Positions 24,446 through 33,713 of a stretch of 64,000 bases of DNA are shown piece by piece (the stretch's first letter is position 1; each line of letters opens with the position of its first letter). The translations under genes were made by a program, and so were the position numbers. Source of the DNA: an uncultured Flavobacteriales bacterium (GTDB lineage: Bacteria; Bacteroidota; Bacteroidia; Flavobacteriales; UBA1820); the NCBI GenBank assembly GCA_959608625.1, contig CAUHQV010000009.1, forward strand, positions 1-64,000, written 5' to 3'. The notes under the pieces are model-generated. The model had not been told where the DNA came from, made no database searches, and saw only the letters and a list, made by a program, of their open reading frames with translations.

Positions 24446-24700
24446 TTATGCTAAAGAAGCAACGTGCTTGCTGAGCTTGCTCTTGAGGTTGGCCGCTTTG
24501 TTCTTGTGGATCACGTTCTTCTTGGCCAGCTTGTCTATCATCGAAACCACCTTGGGATACAGCCCCGAAGCCTCTTCCTTGTCTGCGGTCAGACGCAGCT
24601 TTTTGATGGCGTTACGGGTAGTCTTGTGGTAGTAACGGTTGCGCAGGCGTTTTTTGTCGTTAGAGCGGATGCGCTTGATGGACGATTTGTGATTTGCCAT
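24446..24700 (-). CDS. rpsT: 30S ribosomal protein S20 (bS20)
   Basis: This 84-residue basic helical protein begins MANHKSSIKRIRSNDKKRLRNRYY, the typical bS20 start, with TTRNAIKKLR and a C-terminal KNVIHKNKAANLKSKLSKHV. It binds 16S rRNA early in 30S assembly. It lies 92 bases downstream of the tRNA-Glu(CTC) gene on the same strand and may share its transcript. Length and composition are normal. Confidence 0.97.
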   Translation of the reverse strand: MANHKSSIKRIRSNDKKRLRNRYYHKTTRNAIKKLRLTADKEEASGLYPKVVSMIDKLAKKNVIHKNKAANLKSKLSKHVASLA

Positions 24701-24792
24701 TTTTGTTAAAATAATTTTCGTTTTGCCCCGCGGGGCGGTTGTTCTTGTTTCCGGGGCGTTTTCTTTGCTCCGCCTTCTTTTGAGAGGCTTTG

Positions 24793-24864
24793 TAGTCCGT
24801 AGGGGAATCGAACCCCTGTTTCAAGAATGAGAATCTTGCGTCCTAACCGCTAGACGAACAGACC
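24793..24864 (-). tRNA. tRNA-Glu (anticodon CTC)
   Basis: On the minus strand a 72-base cloverleaf is visible. The acceptor GGTCTGT pairs with ACGGACT, the anticodon stem CAAGA/TCTTG encloses loop TTCTCAT, and the T-arm is AGGGGTTCGATTCCCCT. CCA is not encoded. Confidence 0.92.
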
Positions 24865-24900
24865 CTAAATCGTTCGGCGGATCGGCAAGAATCGCCCTTG

Positions 24901-24972
24901 TAGCCCGTAGGGGAATCGAACCCCTGTTACCAGAATGAAAATCTGACGTCCTAACCGCTAGACGAACGGGCC
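24901..24972 (-). tRNA. tRNA-Glu (anticodon TTC)
   Basis: On the minus strand a 72-base cloverleaf has acceptor GGCCCGT with ACGGGCT and anticodon loop TTTTCAT (TTC at the anticodon). The T-arm is identical to the neighbouring tRNA-Glu(CTC). The two genes are 36 bases apart and share the promoter at 25029-25058. Confidence 0.93.
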
Positions 24973-25028
24973 GCAGCATTTTTAACACCATTTTTCCGTA
25001 ATCGGACATTTGATGTCTACAGCGAGTG

Positions 25029-25058
25029 CAAAGGTATGACAAATTTTCAAACGTGCAA
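25029..25058 (-). promoter_or_regulatory. Promoter of the tRNA-Glu pair
   Basis: On the minus strand TTG (25058-25056), a 19-base spacer and TACCTTTG (25036-25029) give a full consensus match 57 bases before the tRNA. Confidence 0.7.
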
Positions 25059-25072
25059 ATGCGTTCGTTCAA

Positions 25073-25448
25073 TTTTTTAAATTTTTAAGGAGTAAAATTT
25101 ATTTACTGTGAAAATATAGAATAAAACAACCTTTTTATATAACACAAGGTATTGTGTTAAAATAAGATGGGGCCATCGGCCGTGCCACGGCGGAACTCTT
25201 CGTGTTAAAATTTCAGATGACAAGGTTTTTTTGTGATTTTGCATCAGAGAGCGGCAAATTTATTTCCCGGATAATGATTTCTTAATAAAAGGGCCGGAAT
25301 TTTAGGGAAAATTTAGAAATTCGTTTCAAAAACTGGAGGGGGGAAGCTGGGATTGTCGCCTTTTCCCGGGGACTTTGACTTTTTATTTACTCTATTTAAC
25401 GAATTTTTAGTACTTTTGCCATTCGAACAAATATAATCGCTAATCGAA
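25073..25448 (+). promoter_or_regulatory. Upstream region of susC with -7 element
   Basis: This AT-rich stretch of about 375 bases has no gene that I can support. TACTTTTG at 25411-25418 matches the -7 consensus 31 bases before the susC ATG; the -33 position is T-rich. The long upstream space leaves room for a regulator site, but no anti-sigma, ECF sigma or hybrid regulator gene is nearby. Confidence 0.5.
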
Positions 25449-28400
25449 ATGAAAGGAAAATTCAGACAATTACTAACTTTAGCGTTAGTATTTTTCTCAG
25501 TCGTTTTCGCCCAAGCACAGGTGAGAACATACTCGGGAGTTGTCGTATCCTCGGAAGATGGACAAACGCTGCCCGGAGTTAATATTAAGATAGCCGGGAC
25601 CAGCAGGGGTACTGCAGCTGATTTCGACGGGAACTTTTCAGTCTCGGCCCAAAAAGGCCAGACACTGGTGTTCTCGTTCGTCGGATATAAAGATAAATCG
25701 GTCCTGCTGGGAGATGCCAGGGAACTGACTATAACGCTGGATCCGAATGAGGCTATGTTGGACGACGTGGTGGTGGTAGCTTATGGTACGGCCAAAAAGA
25801 AAGACCTTACGGGAGCTATTACCACTCTTAAATCCAGCGATATAAAGAACCGTTCGGTATCTACGGTTACCCGTGCTCTTGAAGGACAGGTTTCCGGTAT
25901 TCAGACGACCAGTTCGACCGGCCTGCCGGGTAGCGACGCGAACATATATATACGCGGTGTCGGTTCTTTCAATGCATCCAGAACGGCTATGATCCTTTTG
26001 GATGGTGTGCCTTATCCTTCTACGCTGTCGACCATTAACCCGGACGATATCGCTACCGTTACGGTGATGAAGGACGCTGCTTCCACTTCGCTGTACGGTT
26101 CGCGTGCGGCTAATGGTATTGTCGCTGTTACCACTAAGCGCGGTCAGGTCGGAAAGGCCAACGTGGCGCTGAACGTGCGTATGGGCTTCAACGAGAACGG
26201 AGTGCCCAACTACGACGTCATTAAAGATCCGGGGCAGTATTACCAGCAGGTTTTTAAAGGTTTCCGCGGATATGCCTATCAAGCGGGCGGTATGGATTGG
26301 GATAGTGCGGCCAATTATGCCATTAATTTCATGCCTAATCTGGGCTATCTGGCCTTTAAACTACCGGAACCTTATGAAAGCGGCGCCACTGGCGCTGCCC
26401 GCCTGGCCTATCTGATCGATCCGGCTACGGGTAAAGTACGCGAAGGCTCCCAGCTCCTTTATAATGAAGACTGGGAAAAAATCCTGTATACACGTCAGTT
26501 CCGTCAGGAATACAATGTGTCGGTGAACGGCGGTAACGACAAATCGCAGTACTATTTGTCGTTGGGTTATCTGTCCGACCCGTCTTACGTGACGAGATCT
26601 TCTTTCGAGCGTTTTTCGTCCCGATTGAATCTCGATTCGCAGGTGAATAACTGGTTGAAAGTAGGCGGTAACATGTCTTTTGTTCACCGCATCACTAATT
26701 CGCGCAGCAGCGATGGTTCTACGTTCAACAGTGCCAATATATTTACATATGCCCGTGTCGTGCCTTCCATCTATCCTATTTATGCGCGCGACAACGATGG
26801 TAGCTATATGTACGATGCCCATGGAAACCGTGCCCTCGATTATCTGAACGGATATAGTACGAATGGAAATAGCAGCGGCGACCGGATCGCACTCGGGCCT
26901 AACCCGATGATCGGAGGCCTGAACCCGCTGTCGTTCCTCGATCTGGACAAGAGCACGCAGAAATTCGACAACTTTGCCGGTGCTGCATATGCCGAGGTTA
27001 AATTCCTTCAGGACTTTACGGCCCGTGCTACGTTTAATGCGGACATGGTGTTCGGCAACAACAAATATTTCACCAACAACCAGGCCGGTACAGGTGCCGA
27101 TCCGCAGTGGAACGGTATTCTTGAAACGACCCGTACGACCCGTATGGTGCTGAACTCCAACCAGACCATTGAATGGGCGCGCAATTTCGGTAATCACAAT
27201 ATAAATGTATTGGCGGGGCATGAGTTTTACTACCAGAAATACGAATATCTGAATGCGGCCAATACCAACATGCTGATCCCTGGTATGGATGAGTTCAACA
27301 ACTTTATCGGTTTTGCAGAGAAAGGGTATAATCCGTCGGGATATACCAACGCGACGGCTTTGGAATCTTACTTCGGACGCGTCAACTACAATTATAAAGA
27401 TAAATACTATCTGTCGGGATCTATCCGTACGGACGGCTCATCGAAATTCCGTTACAACAAATGGGGTACGTTCTGGTCGGTTGGCGGCGCATGGCGCATG
27501 GCGGAAGAAAACTTCATCCGCAACAATGCATCGTGGCTCAATGAACTCAAGGTACGTGCCAGCGTAGGTACCACCGGTAACCAAGACCTTAACGATACCG
27601 ACTACCCATTTGCCGACCTGTGGGAAATACAGGATAACGGCGGTGAATTCGGTGTGAAACAGGTATGGTGGGGTAACCGGAACATCACTTGGGAATCCAA
27701 CCTCAAGATAGATGCCGGTATTGATTTCCGCTTGTGGGAACGGTTCTACGGTTCTATCGATTTTTATCGCAATGTAACACGCCAACTGTTGTATAAGGTG
27801 CCCCAGGCGGCCTCCACCGGTATCGCCAGCGTGATGACCAACGACGGTAAACTGGCGAACCAGGGTATCGAAATCGACCTGAATTACGATATTCTTCGCA
27901 ATAATAAAGTATTCTGGACGGTAAACATCAATGGCGCGCATAACAAGCAGAAACTGCTCCGCCTGCCGGAATTCATGATGGAAGCCGCTAGCGGCGACGG
28001 ATATGCCACAGGCGCATACATCTATAAGATCGGCGGCGATATGTATACCTACTATTGGGGAGAAGGAGCCGGTGTGGATCCTAAAACCGGTTTGCAATAC
28101 TATTGGATGGATGAAGTGGACGCAGAAGGCAATCTGACGGGCCAACGCGTAAAGACTACCAATAAGGACGAACAGACCATGTATACGCAGGGGAGCGCTC
28201 TTCCGGATTTCCAGGGAGGTATCAATACTACGGTGCGTTATGCCGGTTTCGACCTGACTGTGAATACGACATTCTCTATCGGCGGACTTGCAAATAACAG
28301 CGAGTATGGAAACCTTATATGGAATAATGCTATCCTCGGACGTAACCTGCACAAGGATCTGATTGACAATACTTGGACTCCGACTAATACCGATGCCGAG

Positions 28401-28688
28401 TTCCCTCTATTTGCTTATGGTTATTCTATCGGCGACCGTGCGGAAATCGACCTGATCGATGCTTCGTACTTCTGCCTGAAGAACGTTACCCTCGGATATA
28501 CTGTACCTGAAAGAACGGTAAAGCGCATTGGTTTGAGTTCGGTACGTGTATATGCCAGCGGAGAGAACCTTTTCCTTCTTTCCCGTATGAAAGGGCTTGA
28601 CCCGCGCCAGAGCATCAACGGAGCAACTGCTTATCCGGCTTATTCGCAGATGCGTACAGTTTCTTTCGGTCTGAATGTTAACTTTTAA
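25449..28688 (+). CDS. SusC/RagA-type TonB-linked outer-membrane protein
   Basis: This 1079-residue protein imports an oligomeric nutrient across the outer membrane together with its SusD partner. It shows a signal peptide ending VFAQAQ and a carboxypeptidase-regulatory-like domain (SGVVVSSEDGQTLPGVNIKI to SFVGYKDK, about 27-85). A TonB box/plug start VVVAYGTAKKKDLTGAI follows, then a plug with RGVGSFNASRTAMILLDGVP and SLYGSRAANGIVAVTTKRG, and a large barrel ending SFGLNVNF. The gene is followed after 14 bases by susD. No glycoside hydrolase, protease or regulator accompanies the pair, so the substrate cannot be inferred. Confidence 0.95.
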   Translation: MKGKFRQLLTLALVFFSVVFAQAQVRTYSGVVVSSEDGQTLPGVNIKIAGTSRGTAADFDGNFSVSAQKGQTLVFSFVGYKDKSVLLGDARELTITLDPNEAMLDDVVVVAYGTAKKKDLTGAITTLKSSDIKNRSVSTVTRALEGQVSGIQTTSSTGLPGSDANIYIRGVGSFNASRTAMILLDGVPYPSTLSTINPDDIATVTVMKDAASTSLYGSRAANGIVAVTTKRGQVGKANVALNVRMGFNENGVPNYDVIKDPGQYYQQVFKGFRGYAYQAGGMDWDSAANYAINFMPNLGYLAFKLPEPYESGATGAARLAYLIDPATGKVREGSQLLYNEDWEKILYTRQFRQEYNVSVNGGNDKSQYYLSLGYLSDPSYVTRSSFERFSSRLNLDSQVNNWLKVGGNMSFVHRITNSRSSDGSTFNSANIFTYARVVPSIYPIYARDNDGSYMYDAHGNRALDYLNGYSTNGNSSGDRIALGPNPMIGGLNPLSFLDLDKSTQKFDNFAGAAYAEVKFLQDFTARATFNADMVFGNNKYFTNNQAGTGADPQWNGILETTRTTRMVLNSNQTIEWARNFGNHNINVLAGHEFYYQKYEYLNAANTNMLIPGMDEFNNFIGFAEKGYNPSGYTNATALESYFGRVNYNYKDKYYLSGSIRTDGSSKFRYNKWGTFWSVGGAWRMAEENFIRNNASWLNELKVRASVGTTGNQDLNDTDYPFADLWEIQDNGGEFGVKQVWWGNRNITWESNLKIDAGIDFRLWERFYGSIDFYRNVTRQLLYKVPQAASTGIASVMTNDGKLANQGIEIDLNYDILRNNKVFWTVNINGAHNKQKLLRLPEFMMEAASGDGYATGAYIYKIGGDMYTYYWGEGAGVDPKTGLQYYWMDEVDAEGNLTGQRVKTTNKDEQTMYTQGSALPDFQGGINTTVRYAGFDLTVNTTFSIGGLANNSEYGNLIWNNAILGRNLHKDLIDNTWTPTNTDAEFPLFAYGYSIGDRAEIDLIDASYFCLKNVTLGYTVPERTVKRIGLSSVRVYASGENLFLLSRMKGLDPRQSINGATAYPAYSQMRTVSFGLNVNF

Positions 28689-28702
28689 ATAGACAGAGAA
28701 AA

Positions 28703-30232
28703 ATGAAGAAATATATAATTCTATTCGCTGCAGCAGTATTGGGTGCTTCTTGCACCAATCTGCTGGATCAGGATCCTACGAGCAATCCTTCGACGGAGGA
28801 TTTGGCAAAGGTGGATCCGGACAAATTGGCCGCTCCGCTGCTTTCCGCTGCGGTGACGGGCCTGCATACCTCCGGTGGCGGAACTCAATACGTTGGGTAT
28901 AAAGCCATGATGCTGAACCTCGACCTGTGCGGTAACGACATGGTACTCCAACTTGGCGGTGGAGGCGGGTGGTTTACCAATCAATATACAATGGCCAACT
29001 ATCGCGGCCAGGATGATGCCCTTCCGAGCTATATCTGGAGTAGGATGTATCAATATATCTACGGAGCAAACCAGACGATGGAATTCGTAGATATCGAATC
29101 GATGCCTACTGAGTTGCTGAGAGCCAAAGCGCAATACGTAACGGCCCAGGCCCTGACTCTGCGTGCATTCGCCTATTATCACCTCATTTGCTTATTCCAG
29201 AATGCGTACAAACCCGGCGAAGATAACGGTTTGGGTGTACCGTTTTATACGAAAACTACCGAAGGAGCCAAGGGCCGCGGTAAGGCGAATGATATATACG
29301 ATTATATACTGGCGGATTGCGAAACAGCTCTCTCACATTTCAAGGCCGCGATGAAATATTACGAGGAGCATGGAATTGACCTCCCCCAAAGCAAAGAGGC
29401 GATTTCTATTTATGTGACTTACATGGTTCAGGCGCGTACCGCTCTGACGATGGGGAAAGGTTACTATGCTATCGCAGCTTCTGCAGCTGACCAGGTGATC
29501 CAGAATTTCCAGATTATGGGGGAGGCCGCTGCCAAAAACAATGGGTTCCAGAAACTGGAGAGTGTCGATGTTATTTGGGGATATAAATTTGCCAATAATA
29601 CATCTAATGGCCGTAGTAGTTTCTGCTCGCATGCCAGCACTTCGGCTGTGGGTTATGGCGGTCTTTCCGGTGGCTATAAGATCATCGATGAGCGCCTTTA
29701 TAAGCAGATTAAACCGACCGACTGGCGCGCGGGCCTGTATTATGCCGTTCCGACCCCGGTTGAGTATGATGACGGTACGACTACTAATACGGTAACCGTA
29801 CCGGCATATTGTAATATGAAGTACAATACGGATGGGACTTACAATGCCGACGAGGTATATCTCCGCGCAGCCGAGGCCTATTTTATCAAGGCTGAAGCAT
29901 TGGCCGGAGCAGAGGCTCCCGATTATAACGGAGCACAGCAGACGTTATACGATCTTATTTCTACTCGGGATCCTTCCTACACGAAGTCGACGGCTACAGG
30001 GCTTGAGCTCCTCGCAGAGATCCGTTTGCAGAAGCGTATCGAGATGTGGGGCGAAGGACTGGAGTTCTTCGATAATAAGCGTACAGGTACGCCTGTAAAT
30101 CGTCTTTCCAGTACCAACCACCAGTATCCTGCCGTGGTTCCTGCCGGGAAAGATTTTACCTTGCGTTTGCCTCGTGTTTCCGAGATAGAGCGTAACCCGA
30201 ATATCCCTGCAAGCGATCAGAATCCTTTGTAA
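28703..30232 (+). CDS. SusD/RagB-type nutrient-binding lipoprotein
   Basis: This 509-residue surface lipoprotein (lipobox VLGASCTNLL) forms the lid over the SusC barrel. The tetratricopeptide-like helical scaffold is visible in AQYVTAQALTLRAFAYYHLI and in the C-terminal RLQKRIEMWGEGLEFFDNKR, both hallmarks of the family. It follows susC by 14 bases and precedes the terminator at 30253-30281, so the unit is a two-gene susCD operon. The middle region (LQLGGGGGWFTNQ and the following part) is divergent, as usual for ligand-specific segments. Confidence 0.94.
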   Translation: MKKYIILFAAAVLGASCTNLLDQDPTSNPSTEDLAKVDPDKLAAPLLSAAVTGLHTSGGGTQYVGYKAMMLNLDLCGNDMVLQLGGGGGWFTNQYTMANYRGQDDALPSYIWSRMYQYIYGANQTMEFVDIESMPTELLRAKAQYVTAQALTLRAFAYYHLICLFQNAYKPGEDNGLGVPFYTKTTEGAKGRGKANDIYDYILADCETALSHFKAAMKYYEEHGIDLPQSKEAISIYVTYMVQARTALTMGKGYYAIAASAADQVIQNFQIMGEAAAKNNGFQKLESVDVIWGYKFANNTSNGRSSFCSHASTSAVGYGGLSGGYKIIDERLYKQIKPTDWRAGLYYAVPTPVEYDDGTTTNTVTVPAYCNMKYNTDGTYNADEVYLRAAEAYFIKAEALAGAEAPDYNGAQQTLYDLISTRDPSYTKSTATGLELLAEIRLQKRIEMWGEGLEFFDNKRTGTPVNRLSSTNHQYPAVVPAGKDFTLRLPRVSEIERNPNIPASDQNPL

Positions 30233-30252
30233 ATCGAAGTTTGGATATAAGA

Positions 30253-30281
30253 ACGCCCCCAGAATTCTGAGGGCGTTTTTT
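30253..30281 (+). terminator. Terminator of the susCD operon
   Basis: ACGCCC...CAGAATTCTG...GGGCGT (30253-30276, single-base mismatches) is followed by six T residues. Confidence 0.75.
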
Positions 30282-30283
30282 AC

Positions 30284-30314
30284 TTGTTTAATATTTCTTT
30301 TTTGATTATATTTG
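30284..30314 (+). promoter_or_regulatory. Promoter of the phage-tail-like gene
   Basis: TTG at 30284-30286, a 20-base spacer and TATATTTG at 30307-30314 match the full consensus, 23 bases before the ATG at 30338. Confidence 0.65.
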
Positions 30315-30337
30315 TGTGTAATCAAAATACATGAACA

Positions 30338-30772
30338 ATGGAATTGGCATATAGTATCGACGGACGGGATTTCAAAGGTTATGGAATACATGTATCATCT
30401 TCCCAGGGCCTTATTGGCGGGTTAAAACCTAAAAAAGGATTGACGGCAGAATGGCCCGATGAAAATGGAAGTTGTCCCGATCTGGCAAAAACTTATTTTG
30501 AGGGACGGAATATCGTTCTAAATTGTTTTATCAGGGCAGAGTCCGCTTTGCAGTTTATCGAACGTATGGAAGCATTTTGTGCGCTTTTTTACGCTGCCGG
30601 AGAGCATACCCTGAAGCTTTCATTGGGCGACAAAGCCCTGGAGTATAAAGTAAAATTGGCGGATGCCATTAATGTGGAGAAAAAATTCAGGGAGGGTGTA
30701 ATGGTCGCTTCATTTTCTCTGAAATTATATGAATACTCTCCGGCACCCTCCCAAGTTTCTATACCTGAGTAA
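30338..30772 (+). CDS. Unrecognised protein resembling a phage tail component
   Basis: This is a 144-residue protein without signal peptide or membrane segment. Its layout (MELAYSIDGRDFKGYGIHVSS, a middle ARRNIVLNCFI-like stretch reading FEGRNIVLNCFIRAESALQF, then FREGVMVASFSLKLYEYSP) recalls distal-tail or tail-baseplate proteins of siphophages, where residues around the first strand and the final strand build a beta-sandwich. The resemblance is by eye and weak. No other phage gene is adjacent; the gene has its own promoter and is followed by the bidirectional terminator at 30811-30842. It may be a domesticated remnant or an unrelated cytoplasmic protein. Confidence 0.5.
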   Translation: MELAYSIDGRDFKGYGIHVSSSQGLIGGLKPKKGLTAEWPDENGSCPDLAKTYFEGRNIVLNCFIRAESALQFIERMEAFCALFYAAGEHTLKLSLGDKALEYKVKLADAINVEKKFREGVMVASFSLKLYEYSPAPSQVSIPE

Positions 30773-30810
30773 CCGGTACCTCCATATAAGAGCCAGGAGG
30801 GATACTACTA

Positions 30811-30842
30811 AAAAAGCCATCCCCGATAGGGGATGGCTTTTT
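30811..30842. terminator. Bidirectional terminator
   Basis: GCCATCCCC-GATA-GGGGATGGC (30816-30837), a perfect 9-bp stem with A residues to the left and T residues to the right, separates converging genes. Confidence 0.9.
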
Positions 30843-30860
30843 GTGCGTTGAAACTCGAAG

Positions 30861-32492
30861 TTAATTTTTGGCTTGCGCCTTTATACCTTCGATGGCTTGT
30901 TTCGCCATAGCATTATTGGGATCTATTTCCACTATTTTCTCCCAATAAGGAAGCGACTCTTGCAATTGATCCCGGTTGATGTAGTAGAAGCCCAGATAGC
31001 TGTATGCTTCTACCAACTGGCTCGGGTTGGTCCCTCTGGGAGCAAGGATCTCTATGACTTTTTCATAGTATGGTTTTGCCAGGCCGTTTTTAGTTTCCGG
31101 ATCTCTAACGAAGAAATTGGTGCGCGCCTGCCAGAAATACCCTAAATAATTGTCGGGAGCTTTTTCCACTACCATGGCAAAAGCGCTGTCGGCGGCGGCA
31201 GTATATTTTTCTTTTTCAGAGGCATAGGCTGCAGAGGTATCGCTGGCGGCAAAATAATTCAGTTTACCCAGAGTGAAATAATCGGACAAACTTACTTTAT
31301 CCTCCCCTTTGTCTATGAAATTCTGGTATTGGCGGATAGCATTAGCATAATCATGGTCGCTTTCATACATGTCGCCGAGCTCCTTGTACATTTCAATGCG
31401 CGACGGATCGATTGTAAGTGCTTTTTCCAGTTGTTCGTACCCTTTCTTCTTTTCACCCAACGCGGAAAGAAGGCGGCCATAATACACATAGTCCAAGTAT
31501 ATGTACTTGGCTCCTTCGCCCTCGTTCATGAACGAATTGGCATAGTCGGCTGCCAGGTTATATTTCTTCAGTTCTACGGCATTGTACATCAAAAGACGGC
31601 GCATTACAAAGTTTTTAGGGTTCTTTTTGAGAACTTCCAAAGCAACTTCGACCGATTTGTTGAAATTTTTATTGTAGAACAGGATAGTGGCGTACTTCGC
31701 CATTTCGGATTCGGAGTAGAAGTTATCCAGTGCTACAAATTTTTCATAGGCCTCTTCGGCTTTGGAAAACTGTCCGTTGGCGTAATATACTTCCGCCAGT
31801 TCCCTATACGCAATGGCCGATTGGGCATCCAGGGCCAGAAGCTTATTCAACATTTCAACAGCCAGCCCCATGTTGACGGAAGAATAAAGGCGGGCATATT
31901 TGATGTATCCCTGTCTGTGGGCTTTGTCGAAATAAATGGCCTGTTCGTATTGTTCAGCTGCTTTACCGGCGATCTTTTGCGCAGCGTATATATCGCCTTG
32001 CAATAAATAGGCATCCGCGTATTTACCATCCGCGCGTTTTGCCTTTTCGGCATAATCGGCCGCTTTTTCAAAATCCCCGCAGTCGAGGTATGCCTGGCCT
32101 ATGAGCGTGTAATACAGGGGATTTTTCTTGTTTTTCCCGCTAACCAGTTCGTTAAATACACTTTCGGCGGCTTTAGGGTTGGTTTTTATTTTCAACTTAG
32201 CCTCTCCGACCATATTAGGGACAGAATTGGGATTCACCTCGAGCCCTTTTTTATAGTAATATGCAGACGAGTCCGGCATATCCAGCGTGAAATAAATTTC
32301 GCCCAGGGTGAAGTATGCTTCCTCCTTGTTGGTGTTGCTGTCGTTCAGGTTATTGAGCAGAATGGTCTTTGCATGTTCCGGGAAACCGGACTGGTAATAT
32401 TCAATAGCCTTTTTGTTGTCCGCAGCGGATACGGACAGCACCGATGCCGCCACGATCGCAGCAGAGAACACGAATTTCAAATTTTTTGTCAT
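30861..32492 (-). CDS. Exported tetratricopeptide-repeat protein
   Basis: This 543-residue protein has a signal peptide (AASVLSVSAADN) and then an almost continuous array of TPR units, for example AYFTLGEIYFTLDMPDSSAYYYKKGL, YADAYLLQGDIYAAQKIAGKAAEQYEQAI and ELGDMYESDHDYANAIRQYQNF. TPR arrays mediate protein-protein contacts; no catalytic domain is present. It lies 19 bases after the PstS-like gene and is last in that transcript. Its neighbours suggest a role in an envelope assembly linked to the TonB energy system, but no specific function can be assigned. Confidence 0.85.
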   Translation of the reverse strand: MTKNLKFVFSAAIVAASVLSVSAADNKKAIEYYQSGFPEHAKTILLNNLNDSNTNKEEAYFTLGEIYFTLDMPDSSAYYYKKGLEVNPNSVPNMVGEAKLKIKTNPKAAESVFNELVSGKNKKNPLYYTLIGQAYLDCGDFEKAADYAEKAKRADGKYADAYLLQGDIYAAQKIAGKAAEQYEQAIYFDKAHRQGYIKYARLYSSVNMGLAVEMLNKLLALDAQSAIAYRELAEVYYANGQFSKAEEAYEKFVALDNFYSESEMAKYATILFYNKNFNKSVEVALEVLKKNPKNFVMRRLLMYNAVELKKYNLAADYANSFMNEGEGAKYIYLDYVYYGRLLSALGEKKKGYEQLEKALTIDPSRIEMYKELGDMYESDHDYANAIRQYQNFIDKGEDKVSLSDYFTLGKLNYFAASDTSAAYASEKEKYTAAADSAFAMVVEKAPDNYLGYFWQARTNFFVRDPETKNGLAKPYYEKVIEILAPRGTNPSQLVEAYSYLGFYYINRDQLQESLPYWEKIVEIDPNNAMAKQAIEGIKAQAKN

Positions 32493-32511
32493 AGTACTGA
32501 TATATTATGTA

Positions 32512-33486
32512 TTATAAATTATCCCTCACATTGACAAGCCGTATCGATTGGGTGGCCGGAACCAGGCCGGCCCTGAGAATTACCCGCTGTCCTTTGTCGG
32601 ATGCCAAGAAAGTCACAAAACCGGTGGCTAATCCATCTCTGGGGTCAGTAAGTATTCCGTATACATACCGGGAAAGAGGGTATTCTCCGGTAGCCATGTA
32701 GGCTTGATAGGGCTTGAATGTATTGTATTGATCGGCTTTTGCCTGGTCGGTAACAGCCATGACGCGGATTTTCGGGTCGAAAGTAAGGCGTGTGGTATCT
32801 GTTTGGTCGAGTACCCAGCTTACTCCTACTACACCCATCGCTCCGGGGGTCTGTGTTACGTAATCGATTACTTCTTTATTGCCGTTTTGGGCAAAAAGCT
32901 TGTCGGAAAGGGGAGCTCCCTTGGCTATGGAATCCTGAAGAAACCGCAGCATGCCGGAATTAGGGTTGTCGAATACGAACGTGATATCTCCGAGTTTGGA
33001 TTGGGGATTTATTTGTTTCCATGAAGAGATCTCGCCGGATAGGATCTTCCGGAGTTGTCCGGTGGTGAGCAACGAGTCTGTATTGTCCCGGTTGATGATA
33101 AGCGCTATGGCATCGGTGGCAAGCATGATGGCTTTAGGAAACAGTTTGCTGTTTTCTTCCAAAGCAGCGGTTTCTCCTTCGGTCAGCACACGGGTAGTTA
33201 TGGCCAGATGGACGCTATCCTTTAGCAACAGATTGATGGCGTCCACTTCGCTCGAATATAAAGGTATAATGGAGGCCTGGTTGTACACGTTTTCGAATAC
33301 GTCTATTTCCTGATCCATAATGGGCGCAAAGCTTTCATCCGCGCTGATGGAAATGACTCCGGAAGTAATGGTATCCGCAGGTCCTTGTTTTGCTTGGTTA
33401 TTTCCGCAGGAAGATACCAAGGCCATTGCAGCCAGGCCTGTCAGGGCCAGGGCTGTTTTCTTGAAATTTATAATGCTGTTTTTCAT
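32512..33486 (-). CDS. PstS-like phosphate-binding-type lipoprotein
   Basis: This 324-residue lipoprotein (lipobox MALVSSCGNN) has a periplasmic substrate-binding fold of the PstS type. The segments GVISISADESFAPIMDQEIDVFENVY, VHLAITTRVLTEGE and LRKILSGEISSWKQINP match the PstS phosphate-binding scaffold (the last is the typical 'G.I..W..I' region), and a later segment ends GFVTFLASDKGQRVILRAGL. No pstC, pstA, pstB or phoU genes are present. Instead it sits between a small membrane protein and a TPR gene downstream of tonB, so it may not feed a normal ABC transporter. Confidence 0.8.
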   Translation of the reverse strand: MKNSIINFKKTALALTGLAAMALVSSCGNNQAKQGPADTITSGVISISADESFAPIMDQEIDVFENVYNQASIIPLYSSEVDAINLLLKDSVHLAITTRVLTEGETAALEENSKLFPKAIMLATDAIALIINRDNTDSLLTTGQLRKILSGEISSWKQINPQSKLGDITFVFDNPNSGMLRFLQDSIAKGAPLSDKLFAQNGNKEVIDYVTQTPGAMGVVGVSWVLDQTDTTRLTFDPKIRVMAVTDQAKADQYNTFKPYQAYMATGEYPLSRYVYGILTDPRDGLATGFVTFLASDKGQRVILRAGLVPATQSIRLVNVRDNL

Positions 33487-33498
33487 AATGTAAATAGT

Positions 33499-33690
33499 TT
33501 ATTTTTTGAGTATTCTGTAAACCCGGAAAATGGCATACAAAAAGAATACCGTTCCGGTGATGATTCTTAGGGTTAGGGAAAATGTACTTTCGAAAAAGGG
33601 AGAAAATATCACCAACACGGCAAAAGCCATGTAGAAAAGAGCCATGAATATGGCCAAAATATAGGAAAAAGATGATACTTTCTTTTTCAT
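33499..33690 (-). CDS. Small two-helix membrane protein
   Basis: This 63-residue protein has two hydrophobic stretches: FSYILAIFMALFYMAFAVLV (about 7-26) and LRIITGTVFFLYAIFRVYRI (about 41-60), with basic residues at both ends (MKKKVSS and KK). No domain is recognised. Similar small proteins accompany tonB/PstS-like clusters in Bacteroidetes, as far as I can judge from memory. It is 12 bases upstream of the PstS-like gene and likely co-translated with it. Function unknown. Confidence 0.6.
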   Translation of the reverse strand: MKKKVSSFSYILAIFMALFYMAFAVLVIFSPFFESTFSLTLRIITGTVFFLYAIFRVYRILKK

Positions 33691-33713
33691 TTTAAAAAGG
33701 TTTTTTACAGTTA

